Shown: positions 49,824 to 62,118, counted from the stretch's first letter. The stretch is 64,000 nucleotides of DNA from Druceiella hillmani (GCA_039881145.1 JAYKKI010000032.1:11213501-11277500); one strand, 5' to 3'. Numbers and translations: made by a program. Notes: generated by a model from the sequence alone, not told the origin.

Positions 49824-50688
49824 ACTCATAATTTATGTTACCATTTATCAATATGTATAGGTATAACTTTGGATGCATACATTAAAATCAGTCGCTAAAG
49901 ACTGATTTATATTTAATTGGCTTTTGTGTCCGTTTTTTTTTCTTTCCATCCTTCAATCGTATTAAATTATAAACATACATTTTCACGTATTACTAAAAAA
50001 TAGTACTTGAAAATGTACACTATTTCAAAAGAAAAAATATACTAATAAAAATTATTTCGCCACTAAGATTTGATATTTCACTCTTGGAAATAATTACTTG
50101 TGGAACAATGCTTGGCGACAAAATATTGCTTAATATTCGAAATATTAATTACTCGTTCATATGAAATTATTTTACTCCGAGTCCTGCAGCTACAATGACT
50201 GGATGTGCTGCAATTAATCCTATTCCATTGTCAAATGGATAAAAGGACTTTGGTGGTGCGATGTGAAATTAAAAATATCCAGGGTCACATTTTATATCAA
50301 ATAAATTCAACAAAAAAAAATAAAGGTAAAATCAGCAGACCGTTATATCTTAAGAATCTATCACTTTCATCCACCGTATTTTCATTTATCAGATTTCGAG
50401 ATTCAACATATCTGTTGATGAAAAGATTAATTTTTACATACATATTGATAACGGATGTGAACACAGAATATCTAATAACTATATTTTTTATATCTCTTTA
50501 ATAAAGAGCTCATTAAATGATAAGATATAGCTTTAATTTCGAAGAGATTTTACAGAGGGTCAAAATAATAATTTAACATGCCTCTTGAATATATTGGCCA
50601 GTCAAATTCATATCGTTAAATTATTGTTAAGTTCGAATTTAAAATGCAAAAATTTTCTCGTTCAACATTTAACTGTAAGGCTTTTAGA

Positions 50689-51176
50689 CTTCACTTTATT
50701 TTGTAACCTTCAGCAATTCCAAAGAATGTTGCTGTAATGGAAAAAAGTTAGTGTATTCAAATATAAGAATTTACATATGATTTAGAATAAATATGACATA
50801 AATAGATAAATGTAATTTTTTATAATAAATTTAATGCTTATTTAAAACATGAAAAAAATAGTTCAAAATTTCTAAACAATAGTTTTGTTTAATTCTTTAT
50901 TAAAAGAATTTATGTCATATATTTAGTATTCCCTTCACTTTATTGTATAACCTTTAACAATTTCCGAGAATATTACTGTAATGGAAACAAGTTTGTATAT
51001 TTAAATATGGGAATTTACATATGATATAGAACAAATATGAGATAAATAGATAAAAGTAATATTTTAATAATAAGTTGAATGCTTATTTAAAACATGCAAA
51101 GAAATTAGTTGAAAATTTCTAAATATGAGTTTTGTTTATTACTTTCTTAAAGGAATTTATGTCATCTATTCAATAT
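50689..51176. repeat. Two-copy 244-bp tandem duplication in copy C
   Basis: Units start cttcactttat at 50,689 and 50,933 and share acatatgat.tagaa.aaatatga.ataaataga, gcttatttaaaacatg and ggaatttatgtcat. About 80% alike. Copy A has a single equivalent. Confidence 0.85.
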
Positions 51177-53020
51177 TCAGAGATTTACCGTCGAAGGAAA
51201 GTGATATTAAATCGAGACGCAAAGCCATGTTTAGGAATCTGGAATTTAAAAAAAAAACTTGCCATGCTCAAACCCCAGTATTAAATTGAAAATATATTAT
51301 ACTTTGTCCTTATATATTATTGGTTTAATTTTAATATACACTTCATATTCAAAATTTGTGTGCCTTTAATATCAAAGGCCTCATAAAATATATTCCCGTT
51401 TGTTAGTGTAAATCCAGGTTAAATTGCTTGGCGCAATCTGTAAATTCTTTATTGGTAAAGTAATGTGTTAAATAATACTAAGGTCATTACTTATTTCCAT
51501 AATAACCTCTATACATTACCATACGCATAACTGTGTACTTTTAGCACACTTTAGATACGATACCAGATTTTAAAATAAGTTGGAAATTAGTATATTTATC
51601 AAGTGTCCTCCGAATATATACGTTTAAATATCACATAAAATAGTGATACGTGTGTAGTATTTTATATAGGTCCTATTGTTCTGAACGCTGCTATATTAAT
51701 TTTACCAATTTACCGAACAATTTTGTAGTAATCTTCCTTCTTAATAAGAATTAGTCCTCAGAAAACAAACATAACTATATAGTTCTATAAACATAACTAC
51801 ATAATTCAATTACTCTTCTGTCTGAAATAGAGGATTTTGATGCTGTACAGTTTGATGCTGTAGTTTCAAAATTTTGAGCAAAATGACAACATAATAACTT
51901 ATCCAGTTATGTCGCTCGGTAAACACTAGGTGATTGATGTGGAATGGGGAATCGTCGCTTTCAGTTGAAATATTTGTTGAGGTTTATTTCGTGTAAATTA
52001 CAAAAGAGTTCTTATAAAAGATTATTTCTAAATCTGCTATAGTAAACGTATGATTTTATATTTCTTAATACATTTTGAAAGCATTGTTAATATGTAAACT
52101 TCTTTCTTCAAAGAAAACCTTGACTTACTTCAATGTTTGTGCGCCTTATTGATCAAAAGAACACTGTCTCTATAACCATTTAATGCAATGTTTTATTGAA
52201 AGTTTTTCTTTGAGGGTAAAATATATTCTCATAAATGTATTAGCGGAGGCCTTTCAATCATAAGTAAGCCTTTTTCTTGAAAATGAGGTATAAAAATTAA
52301 CAAGTAGTGCAAATTCAAAAATTGTACATAAATACTATGTGAAAAACGAGAATTGCTGTATAATGTTACCCAATGATTCAACTTAAAAAGCTAAAATATA
52401 TTAGAAGATGTATTTACTTTCTATATGATCATGACCCAGTTTAAGTAGAATATAATTTTGACATGTCGATTATTTAATATGAAAGTATGTGAGAATTAAA
52501 GAGAATATTCGAAAACAATCTTTCCTGATTCGAATCATTGATTCTAGAAAAAAAATATGATAACTGTTGTGATAAAATATAAATTTAATCAATGAATTTC
52601 GAAGCATTTTTTTTAAATTCATTTCACGATTGCAATTACCTAATGTATAAATTAATCTACAAAATTCCCGAAAGTTAAGTTTGCTAATCAAACGAAGTTT
52701 GGTAAACAAACTCTCACTTGTGAACTTCAGTTTAAAAACAATTTTTGGTTCCAGAAAATGTACATATTATAAGTTTATGAGGTAGCCTTCATATAGTTTT
52801 ACTTATTTTCAAACTTTTTAATGAGTCTAGAACTAGATTACTACAGGTCATATTTAAATACTCCGATGAATCTGTAGTCACGAAAAGTTGTGCGATTTTT
52901 TTAATTATGCTTTTTTTATTTCTGAATATTACCAATGACAATAAAAAATTTTAATATTTCCGTATATACCAAATTGTTCTTACATTAGTTTATTGCATAC
53001 AGAAGTCCACGTAAAATACA

Positions 53021-53082
53021 AAATGTAAAATACAAAGAGTCCTAAGATACCTTCTTCCTAGGACTCCTTGTATTTTACATTT
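53021..53082. repeat. 26-bp hairpin
   Basis: Arms 53,021-53,046 and 53,057-53,082 match at 24 of 26 positions around the loop ataccttctt. The left arm itself repeats gtaaaatacaaa just upstream. Confidence 0.9.
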
Positions 53083-53205
53083 TATGTGAAAGAAAAGTTC
53101 AATAAAAATAATTCTTTAACAAACAAAAGGGATAACTTCATTTACTTTAAAATATTTTTTTCTGATTATTTTATTCTCTCTGTTTCAGAAACAATTATGA
53201 TACAT

Positions 53206-53289
53206 ATTATTGGCAAGTTGGCCCACTGTAATCGGGCACGTAAGTGTGCACTACACGCGATCGTCACGTTCAGAGGGCGACAAATTTAG
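53206..53289. other. Small G+C-rich patch
   Basis: About 80 bp with several CpGs (cgggcacgtaagtg, cacgcgatcgtcacg) at the end of a 73-codon forward frame. No family recognised. Confidence 0.25.
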
Positions 53290-53507
53290 ATTTTCTTTTA
53301 ACTCATTGTGAAAAATCAGTATAATACTACAATACCTTTACGCATAGAAAATGATACACACAATCACCCAATGTCTTTTTAAATATCACAATTATTTCTA
53401 AATGTTGTATGAGGTTCTCAAAAAAATACGTTATATACGCTACTCAAAAAAATGAAAGGAAAAAATTGAAATGCAAAAGTTTTGCAATTTGTTTAATGAT
53501 ATTCGAA

Positions 53508-53574
53508 AGGTTGCCTCGTTTTACCTCTGACAAATGGTAAAACGAGGCAACTTCCTGTTTTACCTCTGACAAAT
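53508..53574. repeat. Hairpin plus direct repeat
   Basis: Arms 53,508-53,525 and 53,536-53,553 (17 of 18 match). The word ttttacctctgacaaat, spanning the end of the left arm and the loop, is repeated at 53,558-53,574. This mixed inverted/direct pattern is typical of a template-switch event. Confidence 0.85.
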
Positions 53575-54348
53575 AATCGGATCAGGATATGAAAAAATAT
53601 TTTGAAGATTAAGTTTAACGAGTTTCAACGTTTTGAAACAAATTTTTGAGCTACAATTGCTGAGAAAACATGAGTAATACTGTGAGAAAATAATTTTTAA
53701 TATTTTATTGTTTTTCATTTGGAAGGACTCAGTAAAATATTTTCAAACTTAATCAATGCAGAGATTACTTTTTAATTTAACTTAAATGTCTATTGTCGTG
53801 GAAGGGAATTATCCTAATTATTATATTATAATTACGAAAATGAGTTCGTTGTATTTGATTGCCACAACAACTCGTGGGATTTCCGTGGATTTTATATATT
53901 TTAGATGGCATCACGGAAATGAATACAGGATACTTTCTAAAACAAAATACAACTTTTTTCCAAATCTACAGCTACTACAAAATGAATACTTCTTTTTTTT
54001 CATGCCTATGCTTCTTTCCTGTATACTTTAAATTATTCAGCCATCTGCAACAATAAGAACCATTATTTCCACGGAAATATTTTTTTTATTAGATCACAAT
54101 TTCTTCCTTTTCCAAGCAAGTGAAGTCGCGGGGTACCGTTAGTATATTTATAAAAAAAAATAAGTAACTGGCAACTTTATAAGTCATCACGGATTACCGA
54201 GTTTATAATAAAACCATTTTAACAAAACATACCACGATCTAAGGCCATTTTTAAAGTATGATAATTGAATGATATGATATATAGTTTTATGGAACCATAT
54301 ATCTGAACCTATGTAAATATGTACAAGTATTTTCCAGAAGATGTCTGA

Positions 54349-54630
54349 ACAATTATAGATGTGCAACATTTAACTAAAATTTATTATTATATTTAAAAAG
54401 TATAGGAAGCAATTATGCTTGGTAGATTTTCATATAATCTATACAATTATAGATGTGTAGCAATTAACTAAAATGTATTATTACATTTAAAAAGTATAGG
54501 AAGCAATTATGCTTGGTAGATTTTCATATAATCTATACAATTATAGATGTGTAGCATTTAACTAAAATGTATTATTACATTTAAAAAGTATAGGAAACAT
54601 TTATGCCTGGTAGATTTTCATATAATCGCT
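54349..54630. repeat. Three-copy 94-bp tandem repeat
   Basis: Units at 54,349-54,442, 54,443-54,536 and 54,537-54,630, each starting acaattatagatgtg and ending ttttcatataatc. Copies 1-2 and 2-3 differ by only a few bases, so the array is recent. Confidence 0.95.
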
Positions 54631-55966
54631 GTCGTTTGCTTTCTCATACCATAAATACAATTAATAATAAATAGATCTAGTACCTCGTGTATTACAAATA
54701 TGAAATAAAGACTTTTTTAGCTTAATAAGTAAGCAGATGTATTTTTTTACTAAAATCATACGAATAAAGTTAAAGTTTACCGACACGTATATTTCTCATC
54801 CTGATACAAATGACAACCCTTCTCGCTCAAAGTTCATGTGAAATTCGCCGCCAACGATTTACAATTTTAAAAGAAATTTTACGTTTTCTATTTACTTTCA
54901 GACAATTTTTCTTACAGGACTTGAAGTAACTTCGAATGAAGAAGGGATTTTTGCGCTGCATAAAACTGACATACTTTACTATATGCATATAAATTGCTAC
55001 ATTCCGTCGGATGTATCCGCAGTGAGTGCATTTTATATGCATACTTGTGGTTCAGTCTCCGTTCTTGCAGAAATACGTATTAAATAAATTCTGTGGTGAA
55101 ATAACTTGCAAAGTTTCTCTGAATTCTGTAGCATTTTGAGAGCTTTTACGTTTCATTATTCGTCTTAATACTTGGCGTATTATTAAAGTAATATTTTACA
55201 TAGTGGAGTAATAACACGATATTTCATTACTTTAGTTTTAATTTTTGTAACTTGGATTTGAATATTTCTTATTAAAATTGCGGTTTATGCTTAACTGAAG
55301 ATAAAGTTCGTTATAAAGAGTGACTAAAAATGATAATAAATCAAGTATTGTATATTTATTTTTACGTTAAATCATATTTTTCATTTGAATTAAAAAAAAT
55401 AATGTATTGAATTCATTTGGTATCAATTTATTCATTTTTCTTTCTCTATATCATAGTGATCTTTTTAGACACACATTGACACACAGAGCTGAAATTTTAC
55501 ATAACCATAGTTAAACACAATCAATTAATCATTTTTCTACTTTAATTTATCTAATTGATACGCATGTCTTACTTATTGCTACGAGAGCAATATCTTACAG
55601 CCAACCATACTTTTTAGACCTACATTAAGATAAACAAAATTAAATTTAAAATTTGAGAAATGGTTTTATTCATCTCACTTTATGACATTGTTTCAATATA
55701 GCAAATTGTCAAACGCAAATTGTGTATAGCAAATTATCAAACGAAATTGCAGAAGTAATAGTTTGAAAAATATACACATTTTTCTGAACATATTCAGCAA
55801 TGTCCCTAATAATTTGATACGTGAAATTCTAAAAAATCAATTATATTTCGGAACGTCAATCCATGTCGGTCAAATTAAACTATTTAAAAAAAATTTAACC
55901 CACTTCAAATAACCACGGATTAAGAAGAGCTTCAAAAAGTATAAATAATGAAATACGAGTACTTAC
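54631..55966. other. A+T-rich unique DNA, nothing recognised
   Basis: The minus open frame at 54,827-55,042 has many Cys/Lys codons but no recognisable motif. In 55,690-55,745 the phrase atagcaaattgtcaaacg is repeated once. Confidence 0.5.
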
Positions 55967-56099
55967 CTGGGACTTTTGCGGTACACTATTGTTTCCGAAC
56001 ACAAAAAATTTGCAAAATACTACTATTTCTAGAGCTTTTTGGAATCGACGCTTCTCTTTCTCTTTCACATACGTCCAAAGTTCCACAACCAGGTGAGTT
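55967..56099 (-). other. Exon candidate, unrecognised protein
   Basis: On the minus strand a 133-bp open segment ends in a perfect donor (CCCAG then GTAAGT at 55,966) and could start after an AG at 56,100. Its translation is coding-like: LVVELWTYVKEKEKRRFQ, then KALEIVVFCKFFVFGNN. The plus strand of the same segment also ends in a strong donor (CCAG then GTGAGT at 56,093), with a less protein-like translation. Only one of the two can be real. I recognise no domain. Confidence 0.3.
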
Positions 56100-56225
56100 C
56101 TATATTTACTTAACAACAGCTCCAAAAATATCTAGCAACATCATTATTTATATTTGAAAATCTAATCGATTTCTGTAGTAGGTTAAAAATTTAAAACTGA
56201 ATATAGCCTTACTAAATTTCCATAA

Positions 56226-56456
56226 AGATATTTTAGAATTTTAACATTAGTTGATTTAAATATTCATAATGAGCAAATTAAAAATGAGCTATTGATTGAA
56301 GTGTCAGGATATATCAATACTGTTAGTAAAATTTTCAAAAAATTCGGAGATGCTGATATTCACAGTGACGATAACCATCTGATTGCCGACGGTCAGGATA
56401 TAGAAAATCTATGTTGTTTCAAGAAAATTAATAAATTTTCTGAAATTCCATTTTAG
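56226..56456 (+). other. Unrecognised 76-codon open frame without ATG
   Basis: Open from 56,226 (after a stop) to a stop at 56,454-56,456. The middle is coding-like and acidic: IEVSGYINTVSKIFKKFGDA, then DIHSDDNHLIADGQDIENL. Local composition is less A+T-rich than the flanks. The lack of an in-frame start and the AG just upstream (attttag at 56,235) fit a terminal exon or a decayed transposon ORF. No family recognised. Confidence 0.3.
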
Positions 56457-57793
56457 TTTCCATTATCTCAATATGGATTGTTATTGATGGGAATTAAAAT
56501 ATTCAGGTAAAACAGTAGTTTAAAATCTTTGAAAAAATTATTATTTTCCAAATTCGAATTGAAATCGTTCTTTCTTTACTTTCTTACCTTTAATTTTCCA
56601 TAAAATTTAATTTTATATAAAATCTTTCAAATGAATATAACGTGCAAAACTTACCTCTTCAAAATTATTTCAGAAATTTTAAATTCATTTTAAGTAAGTT
56701 ACATGTTTTATATACTTATATTTATTAACAATAATTTTGCATATTTGATTACGAAAATCGTCTGCACTTAAAATAGATTTTTCCTTTTTAAATATTTTAT
56801 GAACAGATTAAAATATTTTAAATAACACATTAATATTGCATTCGTATCGCAGGTTAACCATTGATGGGAAAGGCATTGATTTATCGATTTAGAAATAAGT
56901 TACTAACAGTAATTCAAATACATTATGCTAAAACGGGCTACAATATTTGTGTTTGATTAAATTTTTACGATTCCCTGTGTTTTACATAATGTGTTTGCAT
57001 TCGTGGGGTTTATGTTCGCAGCTATGAAATTGATTTCATTTCTCTAGATTAATGTAAGTCAACTCCTACGTAATTCAGTTTAGCTTGGCTAAGTTCGTTA
57101 GAAGGATTGGACCGTAATAAAACGTATCTAATACTTTCGGGAGCTGAACATCGTAAAATCAGTAAAGTTTTAAATACTTGGGAAGTTTGTTCCAATTTTC
57201 AAATTCCAATTTTATTTCTTCTTTGTATCAGGTAGACTTCATTCTTACTGTTCTATTTATCTTGTAATGATAACAATTATAAATGAAATAGAACAGAGTC
57301 TTGTCAGGTTCTTTGTTTTGCTATGTATTTAATTTTTTCAAGTCGGTGTATCTCAATTTGTTTTTTTCGGTTAAAATATTGAAATTTTTATATTCCACTA
57401 AAAATTATTCTTATCACATGGCGATTTATTATAGAATAGGATGGGTACAATTTGAATTCGGGCTGTTTGTATTATTAACGCACAACGAACGAATTTTGTC
57501 GAATTGACGGCCAACAACTACCGATTTTTACAGTTCAAGTTCAGTGGCCGATCCTCCATCTCTCCTACTTATCGTATTAGCAAGTTTTTAGTCATATGTT
57601 CTATTTTATTTGCCGTTAGAACTCTTAACTCTTAACATTGGGATTGGCAAGTGTCGGGCAGTCACCCCAATTTTCTTGTGTGATTAATTTTTGTGGGACA
57701 TTTGTTTTACAGTATTGCAGTTTCTTCGTTTATTTTTGGATCGATTAATGTCGGTCGTCTATAATGCTCGTGGAAGTCACATTCGTTTTGAAA

Positions 57794-57794
<1 letters not shown>
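56457..57794. other. A+T-rich unique DNA, nothing recognised
   Basis: The forward frame at 57,301-57,507 is Phe/Tyr/Leu-rich and typical of chance frames. A slightly G+C-richer stretch (57,500-57,560) has no recognisable content. Confidence 0.5.

Positions 57795-57831
<37 letters not shown>
57795..57831. repeat. (TA)n microsatellite
   Basis: Pure TA repeat of about 37 bp. Confidence 0.95.
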
Positions 57832-59514
57832 TTTTTTTAATTTTTTTAAAATCGTTATTTTTGGAAGTGCATGTTTTATTTATTTGCATTATATTTTGTG
57901 GTGACGCCAGGACTGTGATGTGTATGTTTTTATTACTCACCACTTACAAGATATTATAGTTGAAAATAATATTAGTAGCATAATAAACAGGAAATTTTCT
58001 TTAAATTTAGAAACAGTAGGGGTGCGAGAGGATAGTATTCGCTTCTAATTGGCTAACGCAGTGTAAATATTTTATCATTAATCAGTGCACCGCCATACTT
58101 GTTAAATCATAAATGTCGGGGCTGTGCAAATATCGGTAAACCATTGTTCGATAATATTTATTTACCGAACTACGTACTATCGCAATATCGAAGATGATTT
58201 TTTGGTAATGTGTACTTTAGTCTGATGGAGACATTTTATTTAAAGAAAGAATTACTAATTTTAATAATTTATTAATTTTTTAGCAACTTCAATTTTATAA
58301 TATCGTTACTTATACGAACAATAAAAATTATAAAGCGGAGCACAATATTATTCTATTTGGTATTAAGTGACAAATCTAAAAAAATATTTTGTCATCATAA
58401 ACCAGCGTGAACTACTTTTGTAGGGTCGATGAAGATAAAATTTGTCCAATTTACAGGCAAAACAAAATCATACAAATCTAAGTATAATTCAAGTGAAAAA
58501 ATCACCTAATAAATAATGAAAAAAATAAGACAGAAAATGAAATAATTTTGTTTATGAATAAATATTCTGTATTTTAAAAGTATAAATCGTCCTAAGAAAT
58601 ACTTTAAGAATATAAATTTTTTTCTAATGCATTAGTACCTAATACTATCATTACATTTAGTGACTCGATACTATAGTGCGTTTATCTAAAGTAGATAATT
58701 GAAAATGTATGTGATTAGCATAATGTAAAATATAAATGTTCTGTTATATATCTGAAAAATACTCTTGGATTCAGCTATTAGAAAAACGAAAGTTTTTATT
58801 ATTATCCATATTACGGAGTAGGTGACTAATGGATATGCAATATACGGGAACCATATTTTTTTTAAATATGGGTATTTTTAACGTGTTGTCATCAGTCATA
58901 GTCATAGTGTTATGCGACACTGATAAACAAAGTATAATGTGACATGTGAAAAGTACATTATATATGACCATGGTATAATGTCACGTATATCTTGTACCTC
59001 TTTCTCACTCACGTGTTACACTCACGTGTGAAATTTTATATCAGACATCGAATTCCAAACAATTTTTCAATGCTTTGTATTGTTCAAGCTCTAAATTAAA
59101 ATACAAATTAAATACATTTCATCGTGTTAATATTTGAAGTAATGATATTTTTTTCTTCTATATTTTCGAACTACTTTTTAAATACAAAAATCGTGAATGC
59201 ACTTTTCCTTGGCCGAATATTGTTATACGGTGACAGAAAAAAACGTGCGTAAAGGTGAATTATTCTGACATCAAAAGGAAATAAGGTATTAAATATCCAG
59301 TGCTTTTTAAGATTCTGGATTACCTTCGTACGACCATGAGCACTTACAATTAAATTTATTTTATCTTATTATAAATGTTTACTCTGCGAAGACATTGCTT
59401 TGTCGGAAAATATCTTTACGCATGTCTGCATCGTGCAAGAAAGCTCAGCAAATGGTATCAATGGAGGAGATAGTCAGCCTTGCTTCAAATAAAAAACTTT
59501 TAATTTTGTTTTAG
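57832..59514. other. A+T-rich unique DNA, nothing recognised
   Basis: No repeat or gene recognised; the interval is the upstream flank of the exon candidate at 59,515. Confidence 0.45.
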
Positions 59515-59743
59515 AAAAAACAAAAACGGCTCAAAAATAATTTTAAACTATTCTTTGATATTAAATGTTCACCAAATATAAAAATGTCCTTTCGGTATAA
59601 AATATCAATCAAGTGGAGGTACCGGAATGGTTTTCCTAATCTTTTTATTTTTTTTTATTTATTAACCAATATAACTGCTCATTCCAAAGACGAAATAAAA
59701 AACCCTCCAGTTGACGCTAATTCCACCTTCATCATTAATGCAG
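59515..59743 (+). CDS. Candidate first coding exon with signal peptide
   Basis: A splice acceptor (ttttaattttgttttag, ending 59,514) is followed by a 69-bp leader, an ATG at 59,584 in the context aaaaATGT, 53 codons, and a consensus donor CAG followed by GTAAAG at 59,744. The exon would end in phase 1. The translation has a basic start (RYKISIKWRYR), a hydrophobic core (LFIFFYLLTNITA) that fits a signal peptide cleaved before HSKDE, and a polar segment (SKDEIKNPPVDANST, then FIINA). The last 60 bp use many C-ending codons, unlike the A+T-rich surroundings. This suggests the start of a secreted or type I membrane protein whose other exons lie downstream, beyond the window or unrecognised. The family is unknown to me; the frame continuing past 59,743 would be intron. 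Confidence 0.38.
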
Positions 59744-59929
59744 GTAAAGTTAGCATCAAACCTGATGCAATTGCTCTAAATATTTATATTATGAAATTAA
59801 AAATTAAATATTTTATAATTCTATTTACACCATTTGTTGGACTTTCTATATGAAGATGCAAGCTGATACACGCGATTTTTTCCGCTTGGAATTATGCAAA
59901 CTAGACTGAACGTAGTTGAGAACTAATAT

Positions 59930-60085
59930 CGTTTCCTAATTTTTTCCATATCCACAGGATTTTTCCAAAATCCTTATAGGTTCTTAGCGATTTCTTGGGT
60001 CATAGAGGCTATCTCTGTTTTAAATTTCATCTCGATACGTCCCTCGATATAAGTTATAAACGGTTCAGTGGTGAAACTTTAGTTT
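59930..60085 (+). repeat. Decayed interspersed repeat (ctatctctgtt type)
   Basis: The words gggtcatagaggctatctct, gttttaaatttcatctcgat, and cggttcagtggtgaaa follow the order of a common insect repeat end (ctatctctgt..caaatttcat..ccgttcagt). Strongly diverged. Confidence 0.35.
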
Positions 60086-60622
60086 TAGTAAATGTATTTT
60101 TAATAAATTTCCATAAGAATAGTTCACACTAATTGTATTGACAAATAAGTAATTAAAATAAAATAAATGTAAAATTAGAAAAAAATTAAAACCAAAAAAT
60201 TAAACAGAATTAAAATTAAAAAAATATGTGTATTTGGTTAAAAATTCTACTTCGACATTAACTGATCTTGAGTGTCAAATTTTGATCAATTAGAAGAAAA
60301 ACTCTGTGAAAATATTAAATATAAGCAAACTTGTATAACATTTAGTATTCAAATTTTTTATTTTAATGTTATATATGCATGTATGATTTTAATTAATGAA
60401 AGTACATATTGAAAAGTATTCCATGTCGTTTTCAAAGATTATTAAATTTTTGCAACACAATGAATCTAGTTATTTAAAATACATAAAATTAATTATTTCT
60501 AAGTGCAAGTAGTATTTTTATGAATGGTATTAGAAACTTACCACAATTTATTTATGTGATGGCAAAAATAATATAAGAATTGCAGCTGGGAAAATTCTTC
60601 TCCGTTTATTTTTCCTTATATT

Positions 60623-60646
60623 AAAGCATTTATTGATAAATGCTTT
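60623..60646. repeat. Perfect 11-bp hairpin
   Basis: aaagcatttat, tg, ataaatgcttt. Confidence 0.7.
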
Positions 60647-60708
60647 GAGCGGATACAGCTATATTTCGTAAGTATCAAGTTTTTGGATCGCTGAGTAGCT
60701 ACTATACA

Positions 60709-60710
<2 letters not shown>

Positions 60711-60753
<43 letters not shown>
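60711..60753. repeat. (TA)n microsatellite
   Basis: Pure TA repeat of about 43 bp. Confidence 0.95.
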
Positions 60754-60757
<4 letters not shown>

Positions 60758-61609
60758 ATAATAAAACCAGTAATTATTTATATTCTGTAGAGTTATCCAA
60801 GCGACAAACTTTTCTCGTTAAAACTATATTTAATTTTAAAATTACTTTTATAGTCCGTTTCCCAATTGAAATGACTAAACTTTTATAGTCAATGTACAAA
60901 ATTATTGAGACGTTATAATGTAGTTTCAAATTTTTCACATTTTGTTAATAACTACAATAATTTATATCAATAAAACAATGCCACTTAGTTTACACCTCAC
61001 TAATGTCGTAAAAAATGCATGTAAATTTCTATTATAAGTAATTTATAGATAATATTAGCATTGAAATAAAAGATGTAATTTAAATGTTATTTACTCACAA
61101 ATGAAATGTTATGCCATCATTTTCTAAATGTGATGTCCTACTATGACTTCTGCATCAATTAATGGTACAATTTGTCATTTTGTAACACAATGCATTTGCT
61201 ACTGTAACCTATATGAAACTAACATATTCGATTTTTCAAAAATAGCGCGCATGTCTAATTTTATCAAAGTACGGCTAGCAAAGTTGTCAAAGTATGGCAC
61301 GCCCAATGGTTTTTAGGTCTATAGTTGCAACATAAGTAAACATTTTCATTTGATCATACGAAACTCTAATGATGTATTCGATATCGTTACAGGTGACATA
61401 ACTTGAATACTGTTACAAACTTGAAAATAAGAATTATTTAGATAGTAGGAGTTTTCCCCTAAAGAATTATCTGCAAAAGTGATGAAATGCTAAAGTGTAA
61501 AATAAAAGATGGTCTTCTAATTCTTCGAGCAGATGAATCAGTATGCAACGATATTCTAAAAATAAAAGAATAGTTACAATAAAATATAAAAGCTTGTAAA
61601 AGTTTGCCT
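60754..61609. other. A+T-rich unique DNA, nothing recognised
   Basis: No gene or known repeat was seen here. Confidence 0.5.
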
Positions 61610-61903
61610 GTTCTTTGGAAAAAGTCGAAGGAATGCGCTCTCAGATTACCGTTTTCATCACGACAATGTGATGATAAACCTTCATCGCAACAACCCCATT
61701 TCACACTCAGCAAGGCTCTATTTGTTTAGAATAATAAAAGATAAAATATGAGGAATACGATTCCTGGATACTGTGGTAACAGTCTTCAAAAGGAAAAGGA
61801 AGATGGAAGACATCTGAGGAAGAGTGGATCGACGGGGTTCCGTCGAATGAAACAATGTGTAGAGCGCAAAGAAGACTATTTTGAAAAAGAGGAAAGAAAT
61901 TGC
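61610..61903 (+). pseudogene. Probable mariner-type transposase remnant
   Basis: A patch of raised G+C reads FHHDNVMINL in one forward frame (HHDN codons 61,656-61,667), matching the (F/L)HHDNA motif around the second catalytic Asp of mariner/IS630 DD34D transposases. About 60 codons later, in another frame, comes FRRMKQCVERKEDYFEKEE (from 61,838), very like the C-terminal (R/W)RMxxCIxxxGDYFE tail of mariner proteins. The usual distance between these blocks is nearer 95 residues, so there is an internal deletion plus frameshifts and stops. The N-terminal half is not recognisable. A minus-strand open frame over 61,459-61,713 is an alternative but has no recognised motif. Confidence 0.45.
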
Positions 61904-61935
61904 CAACTTGCTAGTTTAGATATTTTGAAAACTTT

Positions 61936-62118
61936 ATGAGTTACCACTTGTGGATTCTTTTATCGATTTTTAAACTTCCTAGTTGGAGTAAATCTTTATA
62001 TAAAACGGACGAAAAAAATAATGTCATCATAACAAAGTCTGCGTACGTAATAAATACGCTTGTGGTACGCATTTCAAAACAAGTAATGAAAAATCTAAAA
62101 GTGAACTCAGACTACCGA

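Larger units (their letters stand above)
49546..49836. repeat. 13-bp target-site duplication around copy 5
   Basis: ACTCATAATTTAT occurs at 49,546-49,558 and 49,824-49,836. Copy A near 38,125 has only one related word (tcataattt), as expected for an empty site. Confidence 0.9.
47530..53000 (+). repeat. Triplicated segment, copy C (direct)
   Basis: Collinear with copy A. It is about 1 kb longer because of a palindromic element at 49,559-49,823, a 244-bp tandem duplication at 50,689-51,176 and smaller insertions. Its right end also matches copy B (tattaccaatgac..aaaaaatttt at about 52,927 against 41,710). The short frame at 50,205-50,501 shares CEIKNIQ and QINST with the frame at 38,488 in copy A only because the DNA is similar; the frame diverges after an indel. 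Confidence 0.75.
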
